Positions 6,214 to 13,352 of a stretch of 13,602 nucleotides of DNA are shown in pieces. Below the pieces are notes generated by a model, which worked only from the letters and a program-made list of their open reading frames with translations, ran no database searches and was not told where the DNA came from. The position numbers and the translations under genes are program-made. Positions within the stretch are counted from its first letter, which is position 1; every line of letters starts with the position of its first letter. The stretch lies in NCBI GenBank assembly GCA_910577805.1, contig CAJTOE010000057.1:1-13602 (forward strand). Direction: 5' to 3'. The DNA is from an uncultured Oscillospiraceae bacterium (lineage in GTDB: Bacteria; Bacillota; Clostridia; Oscillospirales; Oscillospiraceae).

Positions 6214-6592
6214 GCGCCGGATTGTTTCTGATTCTCTGCCGGTAACGTTTATCGCTCTCCAATATAGCGGTGATAATGGAATTTTCCAGAGAGGAATCAT
6301 CCCCTTCAACCGCAAAACGGATCACAAGGTTAACATTGACTCCATCCACAGCAAGCGTTTTGCAGGCGATTGCTGTATTACGGTGCCTGTTATCTTTAAA
6401 AATGTAATCCGGCTGTTCCGCTACCTCCTGAAAGAATGGACTGTACCGGTCAAAGAATTCCTGTCCGCGCCGGTCTATGATGTGGCTTTTCTGCTTATCC
6501 GTCAAAATCAATGCACTGGACCGAATTTCATAATCGCATACGCCTTTATATTTACCAATATCAACACACGCAATCGAAACCCAGTGCGGCAT
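6197..6592 (-). CDS. PBECR-type nuclease-like protein (Barnase/EndoU/ColicinE5/RelE-like fold)
   Basis: A 131-residue protein starting MPHWVSIACVDIGKYKG. From about residue 28 it resembles the small nuclease domains known as PBECR, usually found at the ends of phage head proteins or in mobile elements: ILTDKQKSHIIDRR (29-42), PDYIFKD (61-67), NSIITA (104-109) and NNPALYKK (123-130). In relatives as remembered, the first motif ends RHP; here it is RRG, so a possible catalytic histidine is missing while H37 remains. The ATG lies seven bases after the gctB stop, and AAGGAG in the last gctB codons gives good spacing, so it is read with gctAB. No phage genes are nearby. It could be a toxin remnant, an RNA-processing enzyme, or an inactive binder. 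Family call from memory of motifs. Confidence 0.6.
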   Translation of the reverse strand: MPHWVSIACVDIGKYKGVCDYEIRSSALILTDKQKSHIIDRRGQEFFDRYSPFFQEVAEQPDYIFKDNRHRNTAIACKTLAVDGVNVNLVIRFAVEGDDSSLENSIITAILESDKRYRQRIRNNPALYKKS

Positions 6593-6599
6593 TCTCCGG

Positions 6600-7400
6600 T
6601 TACTCCTTCGGCACCTTGATGAACGCCTGGCCGGGGTCGATCTCCTCGCGGATGATGCGGATGATCTCCTGGTCCGGATCAGGGAAAATCTCCGCCTTGG
6701 AGCAGTCGATCTCAAAACCGGTGTTCTCCTGGACAATCTCAGGCGTGACGCCGGGGAACATGTAGGCGCAGTACATGCGCTTGGTCTGCTCGTCGAACTT
6801 CATGATGCCCAGGTCCGTGACCACCATCTGAGGACCGCGGTTGCCGGGCAGGCCGACCTTCTCGCGGCCGCCGGGGCCGTCCATCCAGCCGCAGGAGGTG
6901 ATGTAGTCGATCTTCTCCATGAAGCGGCGCTTCTGGTGCTGCATCATGATGATGGTGTTGCAGAAGGTGGCGATGCCGTTGGCGCCGCCGGAGCCGGTGA
7001 ACCGGGTCATGGGCTTTACATAGTCGCCGGTGCCGTAGATGCAGGTGGAGTTGACGTTTCCGTAGGGGTCGATCTGGGCGCCGCCGATGAAGGCGATCAG
7101 GCGCTCGGAGTCGTGCAGCCACTCGTTGGCCTCAAAGCCGATGAAGCGCACGTTGGGCCACTGCACGGCGCAGTGGGCCATGAACCGGTTGTCACCCACG
7201 GAGCGGGGCACCTCTACAGGGGAACAGTCCATCAGGCCGCTCTCCACGATGGGGATACAGGAGGGGCAGACCACCCGCTTGGCCAGAGACGCGCCGATCA
7301 GCGGCAGTCCCGTACCCACAATGACGATCTGGTTCTCCTTGATGTTCTTGGCGATGGCATAGGCCTGCCGCTCCTGCTTGGTAATCTTATACTCAGACAT
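6600..7400 (-). CDS. gctB: Glutaconate CoA-transferase, subunit B
   Basis: A 266-residue class I CoA-transferase subunit. With GctA it moves CoA from acetyl-CoA or glutaconyl-CoA to (R)-2-hydroxyglutarate. The catalytic glutamate is E53 in VESGLMDCSPVEVPRS (52-67), matching Glu54 of the Acidaminococcus enzyme, where it forms the covalent CoA thioester. Also seen are the VGTGLPLIGAS glycine loop (28-38), RFTGSGGANGIATFCN in the middle, and the C-terminal IREEIDPGQAFIKVP. The ATG has a GGGAGG site eight bases upstream and lies 21 bases after the gctA stop. Its last codons carry the ribosome site of the next small gene. Confidence 0.95.
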   Translation of the reverse strand: MSEYKITKQERQAYAIAKNIKENQIVIVGTGLPLIGASLAKRVVCPSCIPIVESGLMDCSPVEVPRSVGDNRFMAHCAVQWPNVRFIGFEANEWLHDSERLIAFIGGAQIDPYGNVNSTCIYGTGDYVKPMTRFTGSGGANGIATFCNTIIMMQHQKRRFMEKIDYITSCGWMDGPGGREKVGLPGNRGPQMVVTDLGIMKFDEQTKRMYCAYMFPGVTPEIVQENTGFEIDCSKAEIFPDPDQEIIRIIREEIDPGQAFIKVPKE

Positions 7401-7421
7401 TTCAATTTACCTCCCTGCTTC

Positions 7422-8456
7422 TTAGTGTCTGGTGGAGTAGCCCAGGTGGGGCTCGTTCTTCAGCCGCATCAGGCGGGAACCGCCGATCTTGTCCAGCAGC
7501 TCGTCCTGGTCCTTCACGCTGTAGACCCATTTGTCCAGGAAATCCTTAAAGGTTTCGGGGTTCACGGGGGCCGTGTAGGGCAGGCCCTTCTTCTCGGCCT
7601 TGGCCTTCTCCTTGGCGATCTGGGCCTCGGCGTCGGCCGCGTCCAGATACTTGGAGGCCTTGTCGTACTCCTTCAGATTGTGGGAGTCGTTGTCGTAGTA
7701 GTTGTAGCACTGGGAAGGCCACGCGCCGTAGGGGGCGTGGACCACTGCGTCCACACACTGGCCGAACACGCGGGTCAGAGTGGGGTCCTGGCGGATGTAC
7801 TCGTTGCTCACCAGCTCCTCGCAGGTCACGATGACCTTACGGGCGGCCACGGCGATGTCCACATCGTGGAACTCGTCGCCCTCAATGATGCAGGTGCCGT
7901 CGGGGCTGGCCTTCTGTACGTGGATGATGGCGGTGTCCAGCTTGGGCACAGGTACGGCGGTCACCTTCTCGCCGGGGTTGAAGGGGTTCTCCACCTCGAC
8001 GCACTTCAGATTGTCCACCTTCTCCAGCGCCTTGCGCTGCTCCTCGCTGATGCCCCAGTACTTGGTCAGGCCGGAGCCGTTCATCAGGCGCACAGGCAGG
8101 TAGGGCAGGCCCAGAGAGGCCGCGTGGAGCTGAAGCATCAGCACGTCCTGGGAATAGTCCTCGTAGGTCAGCTCGCCCTTCTCGATGGCGGCGCGGAACC
8201 GGCGGGATACGTTGGTATAGCCGGAGTTGGCGGTGTAGCAGTTGATGTAGGCCTTCACGCGCTTCTCTCCGATGAGCATATCCCAGTCGCCGCCGGCGGG
8301 GCCAGCCCAGACGGTGAAATTGCCCTGGCCTTGGCGCAGGATCTCAAACACTGCGGCATAGGGCTTGCGGTTGGTCGTAAAGCCGCCCAGGGAGATGCAA
8401 TCTCCATCCTCGACGAATTTTGCGACCGCGTCATGCAGGGAGTACACTTTGTTCAT
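7422..8456 (-). CDS. gctA: Glutaconate CoA-transferase, subunit A
   Basis: A 344-residue class I CoA-transferase subunit that partners GctB. Features are the N-terminal glycine loop ISLGGFTTNRKP (27-38), WAGPAGGDWDMLIG, the RLMNGSGLTKYWG stretch, and AIIHVQKASPDGTCIIEGDE before the conserved CEELV. The protein is somewhat longer than the remembered 320-residue Acidaminococcus subunit; a charged Lys/Glu/Ala stretch near residues 275-300 accounts for some of this. The ATG at 8456-8454 is preferred over upstream in-frame starts because GAGGAGGT (8473-8466) sits about nine bases before it. It is the first gene of the minus-strand cluster, divergent from the AraC-type regulator. Confidence 0.93.
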   Translation of the reverse strand: MNKVYSLHDAVAKFVEDGDCISLGGFTTNRKPYAAVFEILRQGQGNFTVWAGPAGGDWDMLIGEKRVKAYINCYTANSGYTNVSRRFRAAIEKGELTYEDYSQDVLMLQLHAASLGLPYLPVRLMNGSGLTKYWGISEEQRKALEKVDNLKCVEVENPFNPGEKVTAVPVPKLDTAIIHVQKASPDGTCIIEGDEFHDVDIAVAARKVIVTCEELVSNEYIRQDPTLTRVFGQCVDAVVHAPYGAWPSQCYNYYDNDSHNLKEYDKASKYLDAADAEAQIAKEKAKAEKKGLPYTAPVNPETFKDFLDKWVYSVKDQDELLDKIGGSRLMRLKNEPHLGYSTRH

Positions 8457-8516
8457 AATGGGTAACCTCCTCAAAATGATTAGGGTAAACTGGGGGCCGG
8501 GGTTTTCTTGTTTTGT

Positions 8517-8545
8517 AGTTTATCACAATATCTGCAAAATGTCTA
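8517..8545 (-). promoter_or_regulatory. Probable promoter of gctA
   Basis: On the minus strand TAGACA (8545-8540, five of six), a 17-base spacer and TAAACT (8522-8517, four of six) are seen, with a start near 8510 and a leader of about 54 bases. The weak -10 suits activator dependence. TTTTGC direct repeats 23 bases apart lie across and upstream of the -35, as AraC-type activators often use. Confidence 0.6.
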
Positions 8546-8564
8546 TTAATAATTTGGCAAAAAG

Positions 8565-8594
8565 TTTGCATATGTTCTCCTGGCGTGGTATAAT
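8565..8594 (+). promoter_or_regulatory. Promoter of the AraC-type regulator
   Basis: An extended -10, TGGTATAAT (8586-8594), with a weak -35 TTTGCA (8565-8570) at an 18-base spacing. Transcription would begin near 8601. It lies back-to-back with the gctA promoter, so one bound regulator could affect both. Confidence 0.7.
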
Positions 8595-8624
8595 ATGCGT
8601 ATCTTGCACAAGGGGGCCCAGGCC

Positions 8625-9455
8625 GTGACAAATGTCGAATTTCATCTACAGCTCAACCATAACGAGTCCTGGAATATGAGCCGCCTGCATTTCCACGACT
8701 TCAATGAGCTGCTCCTTCCCCTCACCAGCCCCGGCAATATCTTCGTCAACGACCAGATTTACCCCCTGCGCCGGGGTACCCTCTACCTGATTGGGGAAAA
8801 CACCCTCCACCGGACCATGGCCACAGGCGCCCACGCCCGGTATGTGCTGCACATCAGCCAAAAGTCTTTGGGGCACCTCTCCACTCCCCAGACCGACCTG
8901 ACCCCCCTGGGCCGGGACGCCTTCCAGCAGGCCACTTTGTCCGGCGAGGCCCTGAACAGGCTCACGGAGCTGTTCCAAAACCTGGAGCGCAACAAAAACG
9001 ACGGCTCCTTCGGCAGCGATACCCGGCAGACCTGGGCACTGCTGGAGCTTCTTTTATATGTGGTCCCGATCTTCCGGATGTCCACCACCGGGGAGTCCAT
9101 CTGCAATAAGGATTTTTTGCGGGTCTCCCCTATCCTGGACTATATCCGGGAAAATCTGACCAGTCCCCTCACCCTGGACCAGATCGCCGGGGAATTTTAT
9201 ATCAGTAAGCACTATCTATGCCGGATCTTTAAGGCGGCAACCGGATTTTCCGTGATGGAATATATCATTTACAGCCGTATCTTAAAGGCCCGCCAGCTCT
9301 TGCAGGAGGGAGTCAGCGTCCAGCAGGCCGGTGAATTGTCCGGCTTCTCTGACAACTCCCACTTTATCCGCACCTTCGGCCACCTGACCGGGACCTCCCC
9401 CGGCCGCTACGCCAAGGAATATCAGAGCAGCGACCAGATTTTGCTGAATAATTAG
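8625..9455 (+). CDS. AraC-family transcriptional regulator, divergent to the glutamate-fermentation cluster
   Basis: A 276-residue regulator from a GTG start. An N-terminal cupin-like sensor contains LHFHDFNELLLP (21-32) and PLRRGTLYLIGENTLH (47-62). The C-terminal AraC DNA-binding domain has two helix-turn-helix units, about 183-203 (LTLDQIAGEFYISKHYLCRI) and 231-253, followed by the family signature GFSDNSHFIRTFGHLTGTSPGRY. An upstream ATG at 8595 directly abuts the -10 box and would lie before the transcription start, so it cannot be used; AAGGGGG at 8610-8616 fits the GTG at 8625. Its divergent position suggests it controls gctA, perhaps sensing a pathway metabolite, which is inference. 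Confidence 0.88.
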   Translation: MTNVEFHLQLNHNESWNMSRLHFHDFNELLLPLTSPGNIFVNDQIYPLRRGTLYLIGENTLHRTMATGAHARYVLHISQKSLGHLSTPQTDLTPLGRDAFQQATLSGEALNRLTELFQNLERNKNDGSFGSDTRQTWALLELLLYVVPIFRMSTTGESICNKDFLRVSPILDYIRENLTSPLTLDQIAGEFYISKHYLCRIFKAATGFSVMEYIIYSRILKARQLLQEGVSVQQAGELSGFSDNSHFIRTFGHLTGTSPGRYAKEYQSSDQILLNN

Positions 9456-9484
9456 AGATAGACAAGAGAGGAGCGTCATATGCC

Positions 9485-9727
9485 ATGAATTGCCCTTACT
9501 GCGGCCAGATGATGGAACACGGGACCCTGTGCGCCAACGGAAATATCCGTTTTCTGCCCGACGGCGTGAAGGACCCCCTGTTTTTCAACCGGGACGAGTA
9601 TGAGGACCGGGGTGCTGTTCTGTTCCCGCCCTACTGGGACGACAAGCGCCTGTTCCGCCGGGGGACCACCTCCGCCCATATCTGCCGTGACTGCGAAAAA
9701 ATGCTGGTGGAATTTCCGGAGGACTGA
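9485..9727 (+). CDS. Small zinc-ribbon protein (DUF6487-like)
   Basis: An 80-residue protein with CPYC (C3, C6) at the N terminus and CRDC (C67, C70) near the C terminus, the pattern of a small zinc ribbon. The N terminus MNCPYCGQMMEHGTL resembles the PF20097-type proteins as remembered. The ATG has an AGAGGAG site at 9467-9473; another ATG at 9479 stops after two codons. It lies 29 bases after the regulator and three bases before the AlaX gene, so it is probably cotranscribed. No function is known to me beyond metal binding. Confidence 0.7.
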   Translation: MNCPYCGQMMEHGTLCANGNIRFLPDGVKDPLFFNRDEYEDRGAVLFPPYWDDKRLFRRGTTSAHICRDCEKMLVEFPED

Positions 9728-9730
9728 CCT

Positions 9731-10894
9731 ATGACAGAAAAATTATATGAGCGTGATTCGTTTTTAACCCACTTTTCCGCCCGCGTGCTGGACTGCCGTG
9801 CAGACAGGCAGGGCTTTTGGGTGGAGCTGGACCGGACGGCTTTCTTCCCGGAGGGGGGCGGACAGCCCTGGGACACCGGCACCCTCAGCGGTGTGGCCGT
9901 GCGGGAGGTCCACATCCAGGACGAAAAGATTCTCCACCTCTGCGCCCAGGCTCTGGAGCCAGGAAGCACTGTGGAGGGGGAGATCAACTGGCACCGGCGG
10001 TTCGACCTGATGCAGCAGCACTCCGGAGAACACATCGTCTCCGGACTGGCCCACCAGAAATTCGGCTGCGAAAACGTGGGCTTTCACCTGGGCGCCGAGC
10101 GGGTGACCATCGACCTGAGCGTGGAGCTGTCCGCAGAGGACCTGCGCTGGCTGGAGGACGCCGTCAACCGCTACATCTGGGAGGACCGCCCCGTCCTGGT
10201 GAGCTGTCCCGCGCCGGAGGAGCTGCAAAAAATCCCCTACCGGAGCAAGAAAGCCCTGACGGGGCAGGTGCGTATCGTAGAATTTCCCGGCGCGGATTTA
10301 TGCGCCTGCTGCGGCACCCATGTGAACACGGCTGGGCAGGTGGGGCTGGTAAAGCTGCTGTCCTGGGTGAAATTCCGCTCCGGCCTGCGCATTGAGCTGG
10401 TTTGCGGCGGCCGGGCGCTGGAGTATTTGAGCAAAATTACCGCCCAAAATGGGCAGATTTCCCAGCTTCTCTCCGCCAAGCCCCTGGAAACCGCCCAGGC
10501 GGCGGAACGTCTGCTGGCGGAAAATGCCGCACTGAAAGTCAGGGTGTCCCAGATGGAGGACGCCCATTTTGACGCGCTGGCCCGGCAGGCGGCTGGTGTG
10601 GGAAACGCCGTTTATGTGGAATCCGGTCTGTCCCCTCACGCCCTGCGGCGGCTGGCCGACAAGCTGGCCCAGACCTGCGGCGAGTCCTGCGCCTGCGCCT
10701 CCCCCAAGCCGGAGGGAGGCTGTCATTATGTGCTGGCCTGCCGGGAGGGCGATGTGCGCCCCCTGGCCCTGGCGCTGAACCAGGCCCTGGAGGGCCGGGG
10801 CGGCGGTAAGCCCAGCTTCGTCCAGGGCGGTATCTCCGCCGGTCCGGACGCGTTCCTTGCGTTCTTTGAGTTGAGAGGTTTCCATGCTGTATAA
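9731..10894 (+). CDS. Long AlaX-type alanyl-tRNA editing protein with DHHA1 domain
   Basis: A 387-residue free-standing editing protein that should hydrolyse Ser-tRNA(Ala) or Gly-tRNA(Ala) made in error by alanyl-tRNA synthetase. The N-terminal part has the glycine-rich FFPEGGGQPWDTG (38-50). The editing core has the zinc ligands HSGEH (H97, H101) and CACCGTH (C193 and H197 in CxxxH spacing). A coiled stretch near 245-280 leads to a C-terminal DHHA1 domain ending in GRGGGKPSFVQGG. No aminoacylation domain is present, which separates it from AlaRS. It overlaps the next gene by 11 bases. Length fits the long AlaX class. Confidence 0.9.
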   Translation: MTEKLYERDSFLTHFSARVLDCRADRQGFWVELDRTAFFPEGGGQPWDTGTLSGVAVREVHIQDEKILHLCAQALEPGSTVEGEINWHRRFDLMQQHSGEHIVSGLAHQKFGCENVGFHLGAERVTIDLSVELSAEDLRWLEDAVNRYIWEDRPVLVSCPAPEELQKIPYRSKKALTGQVRIVEFPGADLCACCGTHVNTAGQVGLVKLLSWVKFRSGLRIELVCGGRALEYLSKITAQNGQISQLLSAKPLETAQAAERLLAENAALKVRVSQMEDAHFDALARQAAGVGNAVYVESGLSPHALRRLADKLAQTCGESCACASPKPEGGCHYVLACREGDVRPLALALNQALEGRGGGKPSFVQGGISAGPDAFLAFFELRGFHAV

Positions 10895-12200
10895 TAGCTA
10901 TGAATTATTATGGTTTTTCCTGCTGTACGCCTTCCTGGGGTGGTTGTCGGAAACCGCCCTGGCGGCAGTCCGGAAAAACCGTCTGATTAACCGGGGCTTT
11001 CTGAATGCCCCATTCTCCCCTACCTACGGCCTGGGAGGCGTGCTGTTTACCCTGTTCCTGGCCGACCTGCACGAGGACCTGTTCTTTCTGTTCCTGGGCG
11101 GCGCGATTATCGCCACCTTCCTGGAGCTGGTCACTGGCGGACTGCTGGAAAAGCTTTTTCATCAGAAATGGTGGGACTATTCCCAGTATAAGTGGAACTT
11201 CGGGGGCTACATCTGCGCCAGGTATTCCGTCATTTGGGGCCTGCTGGCTCTGCTGGTGCTGCTGGTGCTTAACCCGCTGGCCAGCTTTGTGCTGTCTTTG
11301 ATTCCCTACCCCCTGGGCCGGGTGGCCCTGATCGTGGTCTATGTGCTGCTGGGCATCGACTTCTTCGGCTCCTGGCTGGCGGTCTTGCAGCTGCACTCCA
11401 GCCTGAAAGGCCCTAACGAGGTCTATAAGTTCTGGCACAAGCTCTCCCAACGGCTGGACAACGCGGTCACCCGCCGCATCCAGAAGCGTATGGCCCTGGC
11501 CTACCCCAGCCTGGAAAAGGACAAGCTGCGCTCCATCGCCCAGGAACGGGAAAAGCTGCCCCCCTTCGCCTACGGCATCGGCTATTACAAGCTGTTTTCC
11601 CTGTTTTTGATCGGCGCGTTTCTGGGCGACATCACCGAGACGGTCTGGTGCCTGCTCACCGCCGGACGGCTTATGAGCCGGAGCAGCGTGGTGTACGGCC
11701 CGTTTTCCATCGTGTGGGGGCTGGGGTGCGTACTGCTCACCGCCCTGCTCTACCGCTACCGGGAGCGCAGCGACAGCTTCATTTTTCTGTTCGGCACCGT
11801 GGTTGGCGGCGCTTACGAGTATATCTGCTCTGTGTTCACGGAGCTGGTGTTCGGGACCATCTTCTGGGACTACAGCCACTTGCCCTTTAACCTGGCCGGG
11901 CGTATCAATCTGCTGTTCTGCTTCTTCTGGGGCATCGCGGCGGTCCTGTGGATCAAGCACATCTATCCTCAGCTCTCCAAGCGAATCGAGAAAATCCCCC
12001 GGCGTACCGGCAAATGGCTGGTGCGCGGGTTGAGCGTCTTTATGCTCTTCAATATTCTGATATCCGGTCTGGCCCTGGCCCGCTATCACCAGCGGACCGG
12101 AAAGGGGGAAGCGCCCTCCTCCGCCCTGGAGCTGTTTTTGGACCAGCGGTTCCCCGACGAACGTATTGAGCGTATCTATCCCAACATGAAATTGACCTGA
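10884..12200 (+). CDS. Internally duplicated CmpB-like (PF06541-type) membrane protein
   Basis: A 438-residue integral membrane protein with about ten hydrophobic segments. The N-terminal half (about 10-165) and the C-terminal half (about 237-400) repeat the same pattern: FLGWLSETALAAVRKNRLI (17-35) against FLGDITETVWCLLTAGRLM (247-265), and KWWDYSQYKWNFGG against IFWDYSHLPFNLAG. The two are joined by a charged stretch at about 185-230. Most relatives annotated as putative ABC transporter permease (CmpB) carry one such unit, so this looks like a fusion after tandem duplication. No ATPase gene is adjacent, so transport is unproven. The ATG has GAGAGG five to six bases upstream and lies inside the end of the AlaX gene. 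Confidence 0.8.
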   Translation: MLYNSYELLWFFLLYAFLGWLSETALAAVRKNRLINRGFLNAPFSPTYGLGGVLFTLFLADLHEDLFFLFLGGAIIATFLELVTGGLLEKLFHQKWWDYSQYKWNFGGYICARYSVIWGLLALLVLLVLNPLASFVLSLIPYPLGRVALIVVYVLLGIDFFGSWLAVLQLHSSLKGPNEVYKFWHKLSQRLDNAVTRRIQKRMALAYPSLEKDKLRSIAQEREKLPPFAYGIGYYKLFSLFLIGAFLGDITETVWCLLTAGRLMSRSSVVYGPFSIVWGLGCVLLTALLYRYRERSDSFIFLFGTVVGGAYEYICSVFTELVFGTIFWDYSHLPFNLAGRINLLFCFFWGIAAVLWIKHIYPQLSKRIEKIPRRTGKWLVRGLSVFMLFNILISGLALARYHQRTGKGEAPSSALELFLDQRFPDERIERIYPNMKLT

Positions 12201-12273
12201 TTTGTTCTGTGCAACCCATAGTTGCGCGATTGTAAGCCGAAAATGGTTTCAAAAAATAGGAGGTTTTGCTAGG

Positions 12274-13221
12274 ATGAGATTAGAGGAAAAGCTTGTCTGT
12301 CTGCGAAAAGAACGGCACATGACCCAGCTGGAGCTGGCGGAAAAGCTGGACGTCTCCCGGCAGGCCATCTCAAAATGGGAGGTTGGTTCCACAGTCCCGT
12401 CAACCGAAAATCTGATTCGGCTGGCGCAGTTGTACAGCGTACCGGTTGACCGTCTGGTCAACGACGCACTGGACCTGTCCGCCCCGCCGGAGACCTCAAG
12501 CCCGGAACCGGACCCCAAAAAGCAAGCTGCAACGCCTTGGATGAAGTGGGCCGCGGCGGCGGCGTGCCTGTTCATACTGGGACTCTGGATTGGAAAGAGC
12601 GTTCTTTCCAGTCAGCTGGACCACACACCTGAGCCTCCCATTCCGGACAGCGGTTTTTCCTCGTCTGCTCAAAATGACGAGAGAAAGGAGGGAGCTATTT
12701 TGGACGGCATATTCAGCACCTACATGCCCTGCTACCACATTGATACTACCAACAAAACCATGACCTTTAGCCGCTACAACTATTCTGAGCTGATGAAGCG
12801 CCAGGCCAAACTGGCCGAGGAGGAACGCAACCAGACCATTGGCACGGAAAAGCTGACAGACCAGCAGCTTCGGGAGCTGGCCTCCCGCTATGACCCGGCC
12901 AACATGACTCAGCAGGAGTACGACCGCTTTATCAACGAGTTGGTCAGCAAGGGCGTTTTGGCCCAAAGAGAGACCTACGACATCGGCACGGACCGGGTCG
13001 TCCTGCGCCCTGGCCATTTTTCCCAGGGCAGCTTTGAAGCGTCGTTTTTGATAGAAACGTCGTCTATCCGGACCTTTGCGGATGCAAACGGAAACGCGAT
13101 TGATTGGACGGAGCTTCTGGCCCAGCGCGCCGCAAACAACTTTTCCCCGAACCATGTCCAATATAACGCTCTGTTGAAAATCAACAAGATTTTACAGGAG
13201 ATGGCGCAAGCGCGTATTTAA
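12274..13221 (+). CDS. Membrane-anchored XRE-type regulator with unknown C-terminal region
   Basis: A 315-residue protein. Residues 1-62 form an XRE/Cro helix-turn-helix with the Clostridia-type signature MTQLELAEKLDVSRQAISKW. A Ser/Pro-rich linker (68-88) leads to one transmembrane helix (about 89-111), leaving about 200 residues predicted outside the cell. That part contains Tyr-rich YMPCYH, a charged helical stretch (about 170-230) and no domain I recognise. The layout suggests a one-component membrane sensor that reports an external signal to DNA. The ATG at 12274 is chosen over an upstream in-frame ATG because TAGGAGG (12257-12263) precedes it by ten bases and the HTH begins there. Confidence 0.75.
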   Translation: MRLEEKLVCLRKERHMTQLELAEKLDVSRQAISKWEVGSTVPSTENLIRLAQLYSVPVDRLVNDALDLSAPPETSSPEPDPKKQAATPWMKWAAAAACLFILGLWIGKSVLSSQLDHTPEPPIPDSGFSSSAQNDERKEGAILDGIFSTYMPCYHIDTTNKTMTFSRYNYSELMKRQAKLAEEERNQTIGTEKLTDQQLRELASRYDPANMTQQEYDRFINELVSKGVLAQRETYDIGTDRVVLRPGHFSQGSFEASFLIETSSIRTFADANGNAIDWTELLAQRAANNFSPNHVQYNALLKINKILQEMAQARI

Positions 13222-13284
13222 TCCGGTTCCTGCGCGTAGTTTTTCCCCCGATTCCGGCTATGTAAACCGCCAGTTAGCAAAAAA

Positions 13285-13325
13285 ATACCCCAAGGATGGT
13301 AGTTTTTCTGCCAGCCTTGGGGTAT
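13285..13325 (+). terminator. Terminator-like hairpin after the membrane-anchored regulator
   Basis: A perfect 11-bp stem, ATACCCCAAGG (13285-13295) with CCTTGGGGTAT (13315-13325), can extend by an inner TGG/CCA. The plus-strand tail ATTTATG is a weak U-tract, while the A-run before it (13279-13285) gives a good U-tract on the minus strand, so it may act in both directions. Confidence 0.7.
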
Positions 13326-13352
13326 ATTTATGTCAAAGGAGGTTGAGCCTGT

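Noticed and set aside
12211..12225. Small GCAAC/GTTGC hairpin after the CmpB-like gene as a terminator
   Set aside because: Only five base pairs and no U-tract.
12202..12273. Upstream ATG adding 24 residues to the membrane-anchored regulator
   Set aside because: The added residues precede the conserved HTH start and the strong ribosome site lies inside them.
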